In this document: in pieces, positions 16,637 through 24,378 of the stretch | Layout of the letters: each line of letters begins with the position of its first letter | How positions within the stretch are numbered: position 1 is the first letter of the stretch | NCBI RefSeq assembly: GCF_046097105.1 | Contig: NZ_CP175562.1 | Span: forward strand, 806,001 to 870,000 | Direction: 5' to 3' | DNA from: Natroniella sp046097105 | Lineage (GTDB): Bacteria > Bacillota > Halanaerobiia > Halobacteroidales > Halobacteroidaceae | Length of the DNA stretch: 64,000 bases | The notes under the pieces: model-generated | The model's input: only the letters and a program-made list of their open reading frames with translations | What the model was told of the DNA's origin: nothing | Database searches by the model: none | Translations under genes and position numbers: made by a program

Positions 16637-17285
16637 GCTAAAAGAATACCTAAATAGACTGCCAGACGCTTTTTTGAAGATAACTGATAGTAATCTAGGA
16701 AAGTTTCTTAAGATATTTGTCGATGAGATTACTGAGATAGAAGGTGCCAAGGATGAGGTTAAGGAAGTCAGTAGGCTTGAAGATGCTTATGGTAATAGTT
16801 TGGATCTGCATGGCGGGAATGTTGGCCAACTTCGAGGACAGGCCCATGATGATTTATACCGCTTACTTATTCGCTCTAAAGTTCAATCTAACCTTTCAGG
16901 TGGTAATGTAAATGAAATTATAGATTATATTGTTACATTATTGCAGATAGATCGTGATGATATTGAACTAATAGAGCCAGACTGGGATGCTGATGCTTAT
17001 GAAGAGGCTAGTTTTGAAATCAAGATACCACTGGAGGTAATAAGCAATTTACTTGTGACTATTGACCAATTTACGACAGTAGTCAACAGACTAGCAGGTG
17101 CTGGAGTACGGCCGTATCTAGTTGGAGAAGGTACTTTTCAGCTAGTTGAGCCTAATTTTGATGAGAATAACGAATATGATCCAATTATAGATGAGAATAT
17201 AGGTTTGGCTGATGAAGAACAGACTTATGGTGGTACATTAAGTGCAGTATATCAACCGCCAGAAGAAGCTGATACGTTAGTATAG
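16629..17285 (+). CDS. Tail protein I-like (baseplate to fibre)
   Basis: A 218-residue protein with the segment AYGNSLDLHGGNVGQLRGQA followed by DLYRLLIRSKVQSNLSGGNV, characteristic of the P2 I/DUF2612 type of baseplate protein downstream of J. The C-terminal strand region ends in an acidic tail. Overlaps J by 8 bp. It would attach the fibre to the wedge. Confidence 0.72.
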   Translation: MSKLKEYLNRLPDAFLKITDSNLGKFLKIFVDEITEIEGAKDEVKEVSRLEDAYGNSLDLHGGNVGQLRGQAHDDLYRLLIRSKVQSNLSGGNVNEIIDYIVTLLQIDRDDIELIEPDWDADAYEEASFEIKIPLEVISNLLVTIDQFTTVVNRLAGAGVRPYLVGEGTFQLVEPNFDENNEYDPIIDENIGLADEEQTYGGTLSAVYQPPEEADTLV

Positions 17286-17299
17286 AAAGGAGTGGTTTT

Positions 17300-18547
17300 G
17301 TGAGTGAAGACCCAAAAATTGTCGATAAGTTACCTAAGTGGCTTGGTGAAATAGTAGAGCCACCTGAATCAAAGAAAGAAACTGGATGGCTTGCTGGGGA
17401 AGGACTTCCTTTCTCTTGGCTTAACTGGTTATTTAACAAGATTTATCTAGCAATTAAAGTCTTAGACCAAGATTACGGCGAACACAAAGAAAGTGATAGC
17501 GGAGTGCATGGAGTAGGTAGCAGTAATGTAGCAAGCGAGGATTATGCTGATAGTCAAGCTGATGTTGCTGAAAGTAGTGCTAACCAATACACCGATAGTC
17601 ATGAGCAAAAGGATTCGGGGGTTCATGGTGTTGGGGAAAGTGAAATAGAGAGTACAGAAGGTAGTCAACAGAAAGTCAATTCGCATTCTGATGATACCTC
17701 TGGCGTGCACGGTGTTGGTGGCAGTAATGTAGCAAGTGAAGATTGGGTAAGCAATAACTTTAATAATTACAGCTTCAGTGAAGATTATAAGGATTTAACT
17801 AACAGAAATCATGGGAATGAAGACCATAATGAAACTTTTGCAACAGAAGGCTATGTTGATGGTTTAAGTGCAAGTGATGTCGGTGCTCTATCTGATGGTG
17901 GGGATGTTGGTAATGGTAATTATGAATTTGAAGGTTTGGGGTTGAGTGGGGCTTTAAGGGATGAAGATTTTGGAGATATAATCTTTAGTGGTAGAGGAAA
18001 AACTTTGAGATTTGGTAGTTATACAGCCCTAAGGCAAGAACATTCATCGGCTAATTTAATACTTGGGCAAAACATAGTACCTAATCCTGACCAAAGCAGT
18101 GAATTTTATTTTTTAAGAGATCACCCTTCAATAGGCTATTCTTTTATTGATATAGGTCAAGATGGGCTTACTGTATTTGGTGAATATATACAAACTACTA
18201 AAGGTCAGTTATTATCAAACCCTAAAGAATTATTTAATGTAGATAAAAATGGCAGAATTAATCATGGAGGTAGGACATTAGGTAGCTCGAGTGGGTATGC
18301 TGACCAAACTAATAGGCTAAGACTTGCATGGGGGGAAAGTAGTGGTACGATAGAAGGCAATGAAACTCAAACTGTAAGTTTTGAAGAGGCATTTCCTAAT
18401 GCGTGCTTACAGGTTATTTTATCAGGATTAGTTGATGGCAATAATTATGACCCTATTGTTACAGAAAAGGCAAATGGTTATTTTGTATGGAAGAATAAAG
18501 GTACAAATTATGACCAAAAAGTAAGCTATATAGCAATAGGATACTAA
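17300..18547 (+). CDS. Tail fibre protein
   Basis: A 415-residue fibre. The N-terminal 60 residues (KLPKWLGEIVEPPESKK; GLPFSWLNWLFNKIY) form the likely baseplate-binding part. Three copies of SGVHGVG followed by a Ser/Glu-rich stretch lie at about residues 67, 106 and 133. The C-terminal domain with VSFEEAFPNACLQVILSG resembles the gp53-like fibre C-terminus that binds host receptors. GTG start follows AAAGGAG. Receptor specificity cannot be told. Confidence 0.78.
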   Translation: MSEDPKIVDKLPKWLGEIVEPPESKKETGWLAGEGLPFSWLNWLFNKIYLAIKVLDQDYGEHKESDSGVHGVGSSNVASEDYADSQADVAESSANQYTDSHEQKDSGVHGVGESEIESTEGSQQKVNSHSDDTSGVHGVGGSNVASEDWVSNNFNNYSFSEDYKDLTNRNHGNEDHNETFATEGYVDGLSASDVGALSDGGDVGNGNYEFEGLGLSGALRDEDFGDIIFSGRGKTLRFGSYTALRQEHSSANLILGQNIVPNPDQSSEFYFLRDHPSIGYSFIDIGQDGLTVFGEYIQTTKGQLLSNPKELFNVDKNGRINHGGRTLGSSSGYADQTNRLRLAWGESSGTIEGNETQTVSFEEAFPNACLQVILSGLVDGNNYDPIVTEKANGYFVWKNKGTNYDQKVSYIAIGY

Positions 18548-18560
18548 GGAGGTGTTAATT

Positions 18561-19007
18561 ATGGAAGATAAAGAAGAAGTTAAAGAGGTTGAGAAATATG
18601 CTCATTACCATAATGAAACAGGGCAACTTTTAGGCTTATATACTGCTGACAATTATGATAAAGAAGATGTTCCACAGCCTAATATTCTATTGGTTGAAGA
18701 TAATTGGAAGTTTTTACATGAAAATCAACACACCCATATAATTAATGTTGATACTAAAGAAATTGAAGAAATTATTAAGACAGAAGAAGAAATTAGGCTT
18801 AAAGAAATTGAAAAAGAATTAAGAAATTTACAATCAGAATATAATCAACTTGAAGAAGATTACTCAGCACTATCTTTTAATGGAGCAGATGAAGAAGAAT
18901 TAGAAGAAGTTAGGCAGGAAGGGGAGAAAGTTCTTGATGAAATAGCAGAGCTAAATCAAGAAAAGTATGAATTAGAAGAACAGATGGAGAGTGATAGTGA
19001 TGAGTGA
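18561..19007 (+). CDS. Coiled-coil protein, possible tail-fibre chaperone
   Basis: A 148-residue acidic protein. The first 65 residues (HYHNETGQLLGLYTADNYDK) have a small folded domain like those seen in tail-fibre assembly or fibre-tip proteins. From residue 75 on it is a long Glu/Lys coiled coil. Directly after the fibre gene, where fibre chaperones are usual. ATG 18561 follows AAGGAGGTG. It overlaps the next small gene by 8 bp. Confidence 0.5.
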   Translation: MEDKEEVKEVEKYAHYHNETGQLLGLYTADNYDKEDVPQPNILLVEDNWKFLHENQHTHIINVDTKEIEEIIKTEEEIRLKEIEKELRNLQSEYNQLEEDYSALSFNGADEEELEEVRQEGEKVLDEIAELNQEKYELEEQMESDSDE

Positions 19008-19098
19008 GGTAGTTAGATGCCCAGTTGATCGAAGGCGTATGGAGGATAAAGGAGATTACTGGGAGTGCCCAAGGTGCTTAACTAGGAAAAATAAGTAG
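19000..19098 (+). CDS. 32-residue zinc-ribbon miniprotein
   Basis: A small frame starting at ATG 19000 inside the end of the preceding gene and ending TAG 19096-19098. It has one Cys at residue 7 (VRCPVDRR) and a CPRC near residue 23; with Asp or His substitution it may bind metal, or be an XkdX-like miniprotein. XkdX-type small proteins occur at this place in PBSX-like phages. Overlap and lack of another gene here support that it is real. Confidence 0.5.
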   Translation: MSEVVRCPVDRRRMEDKGDYWECPRCLTRKNK

Positions 19099-19124
19099 TT
19101 TTTTATGATTGGAGGTGGGCCAAA

Positions 19125-19415
19125 TTGAAAGTTTGCACTTGCAGAAAATTGGTGGTATTAGCAATAGTAGCAGTTGTAGCGGTCATTGCTGTAAATTTTG
19201 CTGCTTATAGCATACAGCAAGAACAAATAATCAACCTTAATACAGCGACTTACGAAGAATTGAAGGAGTTGCCGTTAGTTGATACTAAAAAAGCTAATAA
19301 ATTGCTAGAATACAGAAATGAGAATAATATCGAAGTTTTAGACGAGCTAAAAAGAATAAATGGTATCGGAGAAGTGACGATTGAAGCAATAAAAGATAGG
19401 ACAAACATAGATTAG
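19125..19415 (+). CDS. Phage membrane-anchored ComEA-like HhH protein
   Basis: A 96-residue protein: short N-terminus with CTC, one membrane segment (KLVVLAIVAVVAVIAVNFAA), then a double helix-hairpin-helix unit of the ComEA type (INLNTATYEELKELPLVDTK and LKRINGIGEVTIEAIKDR). ComEA binds incoming double-stranded DNA on the outer face of the membrane. Start is TTG behind GGAGGTGGG. It stands between fibre genes and lysis genes. The first hairpin has LPLVDTKKA where family members usually have LPGIGxxxA. Possible roles include DNA-entry control or superinfection exclusion; none is established. Confidence 0.7.
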   Translation: MKVCTCRKLVVLAIVAVVAVIAVNFAAYSIQQEQIINLNTATYEELKELPLVDTKKANKLLEYRNENNIEVLDELKRINGIGEVTIEAIKDRTNID

Positions 19416-19419
19416 GCAG

Positions 19420-19725
19420 GTGGTGGGTATTAAAGATAAAGTAGATGAATTAGAGGAAGAGTTATCTAAATTAAGTGAGAGAATAACAGAGAATGACTTC
19501 AAATTAGCCAGACATCAAGAAATAATATCAGATAATAATGATACACTCAATAAAATACTAGACGAGATGAAAAAAATAAGTTCATCTGTAGTCGAACTTA
19601 AAACTAAAGATAGCCTATCAAAACAAGAAAACAAATTACTTACATTATTAATAGTTGTCCTTTCGATAGGTTTTTTGTTCTCGATCGGAGTTAATGTAAG
19701 TGAAATAATGGAGGTTATACCTTAG
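19420..19725 (+). CDS. XhlA-like hemolysin/holin-associated protein
   Basis: A 101-residue protein with a long N-terminal coiled coil (KVDELEEELSKLSERITEND) and one C-terminal membrane segment (LLTLLIVVLSIGFLFSIGV), the layout of XhlA, which works with holin and endolysin in PBSX-type lysis. Start is uncertain: GTG 19420 or 19423, or ATT 19429 which is best spaced from AGGTGGTG. It immediately precedes the amidase. Confidence 0.7.
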   Translation: MVGIKDKVDELEEELSKLSERITENDFKLARHQEIISDNNDTLNKILDEMKKISSSVVELKTKDSLSKQENKLLTLLIVVLSIGFLFSIGVNVSEIMEVIP

Positions 19726-19737
19726 GAGGTGATTGTT

Positions 19738-20109
19738 ATTTGGGAAGGAATAGTAGTTCATCATTCAGCCAGTCCTGATGTAAGTGCTAATGAAATTGAT
19801 CGTTGGCATCGAGAAAAAGGCTGGAAGGGAGTGGGTTATCATTTTGTAATCCGGGCCAACGGTGACATAGAGCCAGCTAGAAATTTTGAAAGTGCTGGAG
19901 CTCATGCTAGAGGTAGAAATCAGAATTATATTGGGATTTGTCTAGCTGGAGATTTTACTAAACATCCGCCGACGCCAGAACAGATTTCATCATTGATTCA
20001 TCTAACGAAAGGGATTAAAAGTAGATGGAGTGCAGAAAAAATAGAAAAGCACCATGATAATTGCCCAGGGCCAATGTTACCTTGGGATTTTTTTATTCAA
20101 GCAGTTTAA
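19738..20109 (+). CDS. Endolysin: N-acetylmuramoyl-L-alanine amidase, apparent AUU start
   Basis: A 123-residue single-domain Amidase_2 enzyme that would cut peptidoglycan between muramic acid and the peptide. Zinc ligands are visible: His in IVVHHSASPD and HHDNCPGP (His plus Cys); the Tyr in GVGYHFVIRANG is at the catalytic position. No separate cell-wall-binding domain is present. AGGAGGTG lies at 19724-19731, so GTG 19729 is within it. ATT 19738, 6 nt further on, is the best start and puts the first strand (WEGIVVHH) at the usual place. Confidence 0.85.
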   Translation: MWEGIVVHHSASPDVSANEIDRWHREKGWKGVGYHFVIRANGDIEPARNFESAGAHARGRNQNYIGICLAGDFTKHPPTPEQISSLIHLTKGIKSRWSAEKIEKHHDNCPGPMLPWDFFIQAV

Positions 20110-20128
20110 ATTTAGAAAGGGTGATAAT

Positions 20129-20434
20129 ATGTTAAGTAAGGTTGCAGCAGTTGGGAGTGGCATAAAGAGTTTTGTTGGTTATATTTCAGTTTTAATTCCT
20201 ATTTTACGTTCGATCACTAACTTGGTTAAGGTTTTTGAAGAAGGCGATCCAGATGATGAGAATAAGAATGGAGAAGCTAAGAAAGAAGCTGTCTTGGATT
20301 CGATAGAAGTTATCTATGAAGAAGGGTCAGATTTGATTGGGGTTGATGTTGGGAAGGACAGAGTAATGAGAGTTGCAGAAAAATTTATTGACATTATAGT
20401 TAATTTCTATAATCTAGTTGGTGAGTTCCGGTAG
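20129..20434 (+). CDS. Small hydrophobic lysis-region protein, holin candidate
   Basis: A 101-residue protein with one hydrophobic stretch (SFVGYISVLIPILRSITNLV) followed by an acidic linker and a helical C-terminus (VMRVAEKFIDIIVNFYNLVG). Similar proteins follow amidases in Firmicutes phages. It could be a holin or pinholin, but only one convincing membrane span is visible. ATG 20129 follows AAAGGGTG. Confidence 0.5.
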   Translation: MLSKVAAVGSGIKSFVGYISVLIPILRSITNLVKVFEEGDPDDENKNGEAKKEAVLDSIEVIYEEGSDLIGVDVGKDRVMRVAEKFIDIIVNFYNLVGEFR

Positions 20435-20585
20435 TGAAGATATTGAAGAGGTTGAAAATGTAATTAAAGATAGGTATCAAGAATCTGCTAATATCCATCT
20501 GAAAGAGATTAGGGGTACACAACCTTTATTTTCTAAGAATATTATACAACAGCTACAAGAACACAAAGAAAAAGAGGCGGATTAA
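20421..20585 (+). CDS. 54-residue hypothetical, last phage gene
   Basis: A frame from GTG 20421 to TAA 20583-20585, overlapping the previous gene by 14 bp in another frame. The product is helical and charged (SEDIEEVENVIKDRYQESAN; IIQQLQEHKEKEAD). No convincing Shine-Dalgarno, so it would rely on coupling. Its stop sits inside the hairpin at 20574-20594. Confidence 0.4.
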   Translation: MSSGSEDIEEVENVIKDRYQESANIHLKEIRGTQPLFSKNIIQQLQEHKEKEAD

Positions 20586-20594
20586 TCCCGCCTC
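20565..20594 (-). terminator. Terminator facing left at the prophage right end
   Basis: GAGGCGG (20574-20580) pairs with CCGCCTC (20588-20594) around 7 nt. On the - strand the stem is followed by TTTTTCTTT, so the terminator works on leftward transcription; on the + strand no T-run follows. It could shield the phage genes from host transcription. Confidence 0.6.
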
Positions 20595-20634
20595 GCAATA
20601 TCATATATAATAGTAGAAACTCTTGAGTTTGAAT

Positions 20635-20667
20635 TGCCGACACACTGCCGACACTCTGCCGACAGTG
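20635..20667 (+). repeat. Three tandem 11-bp repeats near attR
   Basis: TGCCGACACAC (20635-20645), TGCCGACACTC (20646-20656) and TGCCGACAGTG (20657-20667) stand in perfect 11-bp phase, about 100 bp inside the attachment site and outside any gene. Direct repeats at this place are typical of arm-type binding sites for a tyrosine integrase. Confidence 0.6.
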
Positions 20668-20766
20668 TAATTTTATTATTGATACTAAATGAAATCATTT
20701 GTTAGGTAAGGTTAATTTATAGCGTTTAATTATTCCCTAAGGAGTTAAAAAAACTAATTGATAGTT

Positions 20767-20811
20767 CTGGGGGCGCAGGGGTCGCTGGTTCAAATCCAGT
20801 CAGCCCGACCA
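20767..20811 (+). other. attR: 3' part of tRNA-Pro(GGG)
   Basis: The 45 bp fit the 3' half of a tRNA exactly: anticodon loop CTGGGGG (20767-20773, anticodon GGG), 3' anticodon stem CGCAG, variable loop GGGTC, T stem and loop GCTGG/TTCAAAT/CCAGT, acceptor CAGCCCG, discriminator A and encoded CCA (20809-20811). The sequence just upstream does not pair to complete the anticodon stem, so this is the displaced 3' end left by integration, with crossover at the anticodon loop. The acceptor CAGCCCG predicts a tRNA starting CGGGCTG, as expected for tRNA-Pro. The intact gene should be at the left end of the prophage. Confidence 0.85.
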
Positions 20812-20879
20812 GTTAAAAACTTTGATTTTGTAGGAAGGTTAGGAGCATAATATCCAATAATAGTTTTTAAGAATTAAAT

Positions 20880-21698
20880 TTAAAAGAGTAATTCATCAAT
20901 AGTCTTAAATCTATACCCTTCTTCTCGTAATAATTCGATTATTCCAGGTAATGCTTCAACAGTTTGTTTATGCATAACACCATTATGCAGTAATATAATT
21001 CCTCCTGGGTGGTAATGTCTTTCTACTTGTCCTATGATTTCTTCATGGGTATCTTCAGCATAATGCCAGTCAAAGCTATCAACTGACCAGTTAACTATCT
21101 TCCAACCTTGATATCCTAAGAATTCGATAGTTTCATCATTCATAGCACCAAATGGTGGTCTGATGATTGTAGGATAAACCCCTGTAGCTTTTTCAATCTC
21201 TTTTGATGTTGGTAGTATTTGTTCTTGTAATACCTCTTCATTTGTTAAGTCTTTAAAATTATCATGATCCCAAGAGTGATTAGCAACTTGGTGTCCTTCT
21301 TCTACCATGCGGTGTGCAATTTCAGGGAATTGTTTTACATTTTGCCCAAGAACAAAGAAGGTAGCTTTAATATCTTCTTCTTTAAAGATGTCTAAAAGTT
21401 CTGGTGTATTGATATGTTCTGGGCCATCATCAAAGGTAAGGGCAATTACTTTCTCCTCTGTTGATTTATTGATAAAGAAAGTGTCTGGATATTTTTCTGC
21501 TTGTTGTTCCATTATTTTTTGTAAATTATCTAATTCCTCATCTAATCCTTCCTCTGAGATATTTTGATTTTCTGTAATATCATTCTCCTCTTCTACATTA
21601 TTATTAGGAATTGTTATAACTCCTAACTGTCCTAAAGTAAAGCCAAAAAGAAGAACTACTAATAATAAAGCTATTCCGATAAAGTAATTTGATTTCAT
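20880..21698 (-). CDS. Membrane-anchored polysaccharide deacetylase
   Basis: A 272-residue NodB-type deacetylase acting on extracellular glycans such as peptidoglycan or exopolysaccharide. One N-terminal membrane anchor (YFIGIALLLVVLLFGFTLGQ), an acidic linker, then the domain: TFDDGPEH (catalytic Asp and metal Asp), HSWDH (metal histidines), RPPFGAMN and a C-terminal ILLHNG. All catalytic motifs are intact. ATG 21698 is used, as AAAGGAG lies 5 nt before it. First host gene outside the prophage. Confidence 0.88.
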   Translation of the reverse strand: MKSNYFIGIALLLVVLLFGFTLGQLGVITIPNNNVEEENDITENQNISEEGLDEELDNLQKIMEQQAEKYPDTFFINKSTEEKVIALTFDDGPEHINTPELLDIFKEEDIKATFFVLGQNVKQFPEIAHRMVEEGHQVANHSWDHDNFKDLTNEEVLQEQILPTSKEIEKATGVYPTIIRPPFGAMNDETIEFLGYQGWKIVNWSVDSFDWHYAEDTHEEIIGQVERHYHPGGIILLHNGVMHKQTVEALPGIIELLREEGYRFKTIDELLF

Positions 21699-21910
21699 GT
21701 TTTCTCCTTTCAATAGAACAAAGTTTTTAATACTTATTGTTTATTTTATCAGAATGAAGTTATATTTATAGGTAATAAATTTTAATTAATTTACCATTAT
21801 CATTGATTTTATGAATCTTTTAAATGCTAGATACTAACTTTACCATTGCCCTAAATTATAACTTATGTTAGCATAATAATCAGTGAAAAAAGAGAGGAGA
21901 AATTATAAGA

Positions 21911-23071
21911 ATGAAGAAATTTCTATTTATTACTTTATTGGCTGCAATGATTACTGTACCAGTAGTACAAGCAGAAGCTCAAGATGTCTATACTGTTCAA
22001 AGTGGAGATACGTTATATGAAATTTCTGAAAAGGTAGATCTACCTGTTGAGATCATAATTGATCAAAATGATATATCTAGTCCTACTAACATTTATATAG
22101 GACAAAGATTAGTAGTTACTATTAATTTCAATTATGAGGATAGTAATGATAGTTATATTTATCATACTATCAAAACAGGGGAAGGTTTATGGAGTATTGC
22201 TCAACAATATGATGTAACTGTAGAAGAATTAATTGAGCTAAATGAGATTGAAAATCCTTCTGATTTACATGTAGGAGAAGAAATCCTAATTCCTGTAAAT
22301 GATAATACAGAAAATGAAGAGGAAGAAGTAGAAGAGGATAATTACTATGTTGTTCAATCAGGGGATATTCTTTGGAATATTGCTCAAGAGTATAATACAA
22401 CTGTAGAAGAATTAGTTGAGTTGAATGATATTGAAAGTTCTTATGATTTATATGTTGGTCGTAAATTAATCCTTCCTAGTGAAGAGCAAGAGGATGAATC
22501 AAAAGAGGTTGCTCCTCAATACTTTGTTCATACAGTACAGGAAAATGAAGAGATCAATGATATTGTAAATATATTTGGGGTAAGCATTTCTGAGATTTTA
22601 GATACAAATGATATTTCTGATTCCGAAGGAATTGAAGAAGGAATTGAATTAGTTATTCCTTTGGATAATTCAAATAAGTTTGCTTATTTAAGAAGAATGA
22701 ATCAAAAACTTGATAATTATTATCAAGCTACTCAAAATGAAACTTTAACAGAGATTGCAGAAAAATTCGAGATTACAGAAGATATATTAAGAAGAATTAA
22801 TCAATTAGAGGAAGATGAAGGTGTAATTGCAGGTCAAAAGATTTTGATGCCTGTTAATCCAGCTTTCTTTGCTGAGCATAAGATCTATGAAATTGCAGAG
22901 GGTGGAGAGTATATCTTTGATCTTTCTTATGAAAATAGTATAACAAATCGCTCTATTCTTGAAGCAAATTATTTAGAGGATGCTAATGAAAAATTAGCTG
23001 AGGGAACTATTATTATAATTCCTTTAGATGAAGATAGTAAAACAAGATGGGTTACAACTGATTATAATTAA
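21911..23071 (+). CDS. Secreted multi-LysM protein
   Basis: A 386-residue protein with a cleavable signal peptide (MKKFLFITLLAAMITVPVVQ, likely cut after AEA). Three clear LysM domains begin at YTVQSGDTLYEISEK, YHTIKTGEGLWSIAQ and YYVVQSGDILWNIAQ, followed by three diverged copies. Between them are Glu-rich linkers. No catalytic domain is present, so it would bind peptidoglycan or spore cortex. Ribosome site AGAGGAG. A strong terminator follows. Confidence 0.85.
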   Translation: MKKFLFITLLAAMITVPVVQAEAQDVYTVQSGDTLYEISEKVDLPVEIIIDQNDISSPTNIYIGQRLVVTINFNYEDSNDSYIYHTIKTGEGLWSIAQQYDVTVEELIELNEIENPSDLHVGEEILIPVNDNTENEEEEVEEDNYYVVQSGDILWNIAQEYNTTVEELVELNDIESSYDLYVGRKLILPSEEQEDESKEVAPQYFVHTVQENEEINDIVNIFGVSISEILDTNDISDSEGIEEGIELVIPLDNSNKFAYLRRMNQKLDNYYQATQNETLTEIAEKFEITEDILRRINQLEEDEGVIAGQKILMPVNPAFFAEHKIYEIAEGGEYIFDLSYENSITNRSILEANYLEDANEKLAEGTIIIIPLDEDSKTRWVTTDYN

Positions 23072-23100
23072 TAGATTATTGACCTCCTAATTTTAATTAT

Positions 23101-23133
23101 CCCCTAGTATTAAAACTAGGGGGATTTTTTTAT
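23101..23133 (+). terminator. Terminator after the LysM gene
   Basis: CCCCTAGT and ACTAGGGG form a perfect 8-bp stem around TATTAAA-like loop sequence, followed by GGATTTTTTT. Confidence 0.9.
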
Positions 23134-23279
23134 GAAAAGTTAATTGATTTTAGAGATAGCAATTTAATCAGAGGTTAACCTTATTGTTAATGATTTAATT
23201 TATTTTTAGTACATAATTTTTTTGTAATGTGATAAAATAATGTATGTGTTGCTATAAATTTTCTTAGGAGGGAAGGAAA

Positions 23280-23957
23280 ATCAAAAAAAACATATTAATC
23301 TTACTATTAACCGTTTTGACAATATCATTAATAATAGGTGGATGTGCTCCTGGTGAAGGGGAACAAGAACTTCCTCCTCAGCAAGGGGAGCAAGAAGAGC
23401 AGGAAGAAGTAGAAGAGGTTAATTTAAAAGCTTATTTACCTATGCAAGAAGGAATGATCTATGATTTTAGTGGTGAAGGGCCAATTCATCCTTCTTTAGA
23501 ACGAGAAATTATGTTTGCTGAAGAGCCTTATGTTCAAATCCTAGATAAAGGAACTGGTACAAATATAGTTTTGGTTTATACAGTTCAAGAAGATCAAATA
23601 GGAAAAATAATTGAAGAAGCTGAGTTTTATGAAGAAGGTAATTTAATTGAAGAATTAGAGGAAGAGCCTGAGGTTCAAGAAGTAATCTTACAACAACCAC
23701 TTGAAGAAGGAACTACTTGGGAAACAAATGAGCAACAACGAGAAATTGTTGCTACTAATGAAATTATAACAGTCCCCGCTGGAACATTTTATGATGTAAT
23801 TCAAGTAAGAATTACTTCTCTTAATGAGGAAGATAGTAATGAGACTTATCATTATTATTCTAAGAATGTAGGTTTAATCAAGCAAGAGACTATTGGGGAA
23901 GATTTTGAAAGAATACTTGAATTAGAAACCTATGGCAATAGAGAAATTAATGAGTGA
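23280..23957 (+). CDS. Lipoprotein, apparent AUC start
   Basis: A 225-residue lipoprotein: n-region KKN, hydrophobic core ILILLLTVLTISLI, lipobox IIGGC, then a Glu/Gln-rich linker and a beta-rich domain (QEGMIYDFSGEGP; ITVPAGTFYDVIQVRITS; YYSKNVGLIKQETIGEDFER). The domain resembles lipoproteins that monitor or bind cell-envelope material; function unknown. The frame has stop TAG at 23265, then only ATC 23280 placed 7 nt after AGGAGGG. The only standard start, TTG 23316, would delete most of the signal peptide. A related gene fragment lies at 51879-52000 on the other strand. Confidence 0.75.
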   Translation: MKKNILILLLTVLTISLIIGGCAPGEGEQELPPQQGEQEEQEEVEEVNLKAYLPMQEGMIYDFSGEGPIHPSLEREIMFAEEPYVQILDKGTGTNIVLVYTVQEDQIGKIIEEAEFYEEGNLIEELEEEPEVQEVILQQPLEEGTTWETNEQQREIVATNEIITVPAGTFYDVIQVRITSLNEEDSNETYHYYSKNVGLIKQETIGEDFERILELETYGNREINE

Positions 23958-23979
23958 TAAATATTTTGCTATGGTGATA

Positions 23980-24017
23980 AAAAAGCCCTCTTGAGCATTA
24001 GCTTAAGAGGGCTTTTT
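23980..24017 (+). terminator. Strong terminator
   Basis: AAAAGCCCTCTTGAGC, loop ATTA, GCTTAAGAGGGCTTTTT: a long stem with one unpaired base, A-tract on one side and T-tract on the other, so it may work both ways. Confidence 0.92.
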
Positions 24018-24089
24018 GAAATAGCTTATATGAATAAGAAAAGATACTACTAAAAAACTAATTATCAAATCTATTGTAGTTATTAAGAG

Positions 24090-24250
24090 TCTACCACCTT
24101 TTTTGGCGCGGTTGAAGGAGTGGAAATCAGTATAGTACCCGTTATGGTAGCTTGAGATATGCTGTTTTGGAATGAGTGAAACGGGGTTATCGGCATTTAG
24201 GGATAGTGGTACTGAGTGATTATGTCAGTACTATTATCCCTTTGTTTTTA
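24090..24250 (+). ncRNA. Unidentified structured RNA ending in an intrinsic terminator
   Basis: No gene fits here, yet the sequence is locally GC-rich and folds. CAGTATA (24128-24134) pairs with TATGCTG (24158-24164), enclosing TACC/GGTA. A conserved-looking GAGTGAAACGGGGTTATCGG follows. The end is a long hairpin, AGGGATA-TGGTACTGA with TCAGTACTA-TATCCCT (24199-24241), then TTGTTTTTA. I compared it with riboswitch consensus patterns I know (c-di-GMP-I, M-box, TPP, SAM, cobalamin, ydaO) and none fits. It could be a small RNA or a leader for spoVS 130 bp downstream. Confidence 0.5.
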
Positions 24251-24378
24251 GTGTTGGCTTATGTTAAAAATTTTGTTGTTATCTTAATATCAACTAAAAA
24301 AGAGTAATTTAATAAAGGGATTTGTAAAATATTGGTTAAGTTATTATATATGTAGGTAAATAATTAAGGAGGTCTAAT

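Noticed and set aside
20767..20811. A functional tRNA gene
   Set aside because: The 5' half (acceptor, D arm and 5' anticodon stem) is missing; it is a 3' fragment at the attachment site.
24090..24250. c-di-GMP-I riboswitch, suggested by CGGGGTTATCGG
   Set aside because: The conserved first half (GGGCAAACC and GACGCAAAG-type segments) is absent, and the gene downstream is spoVS.
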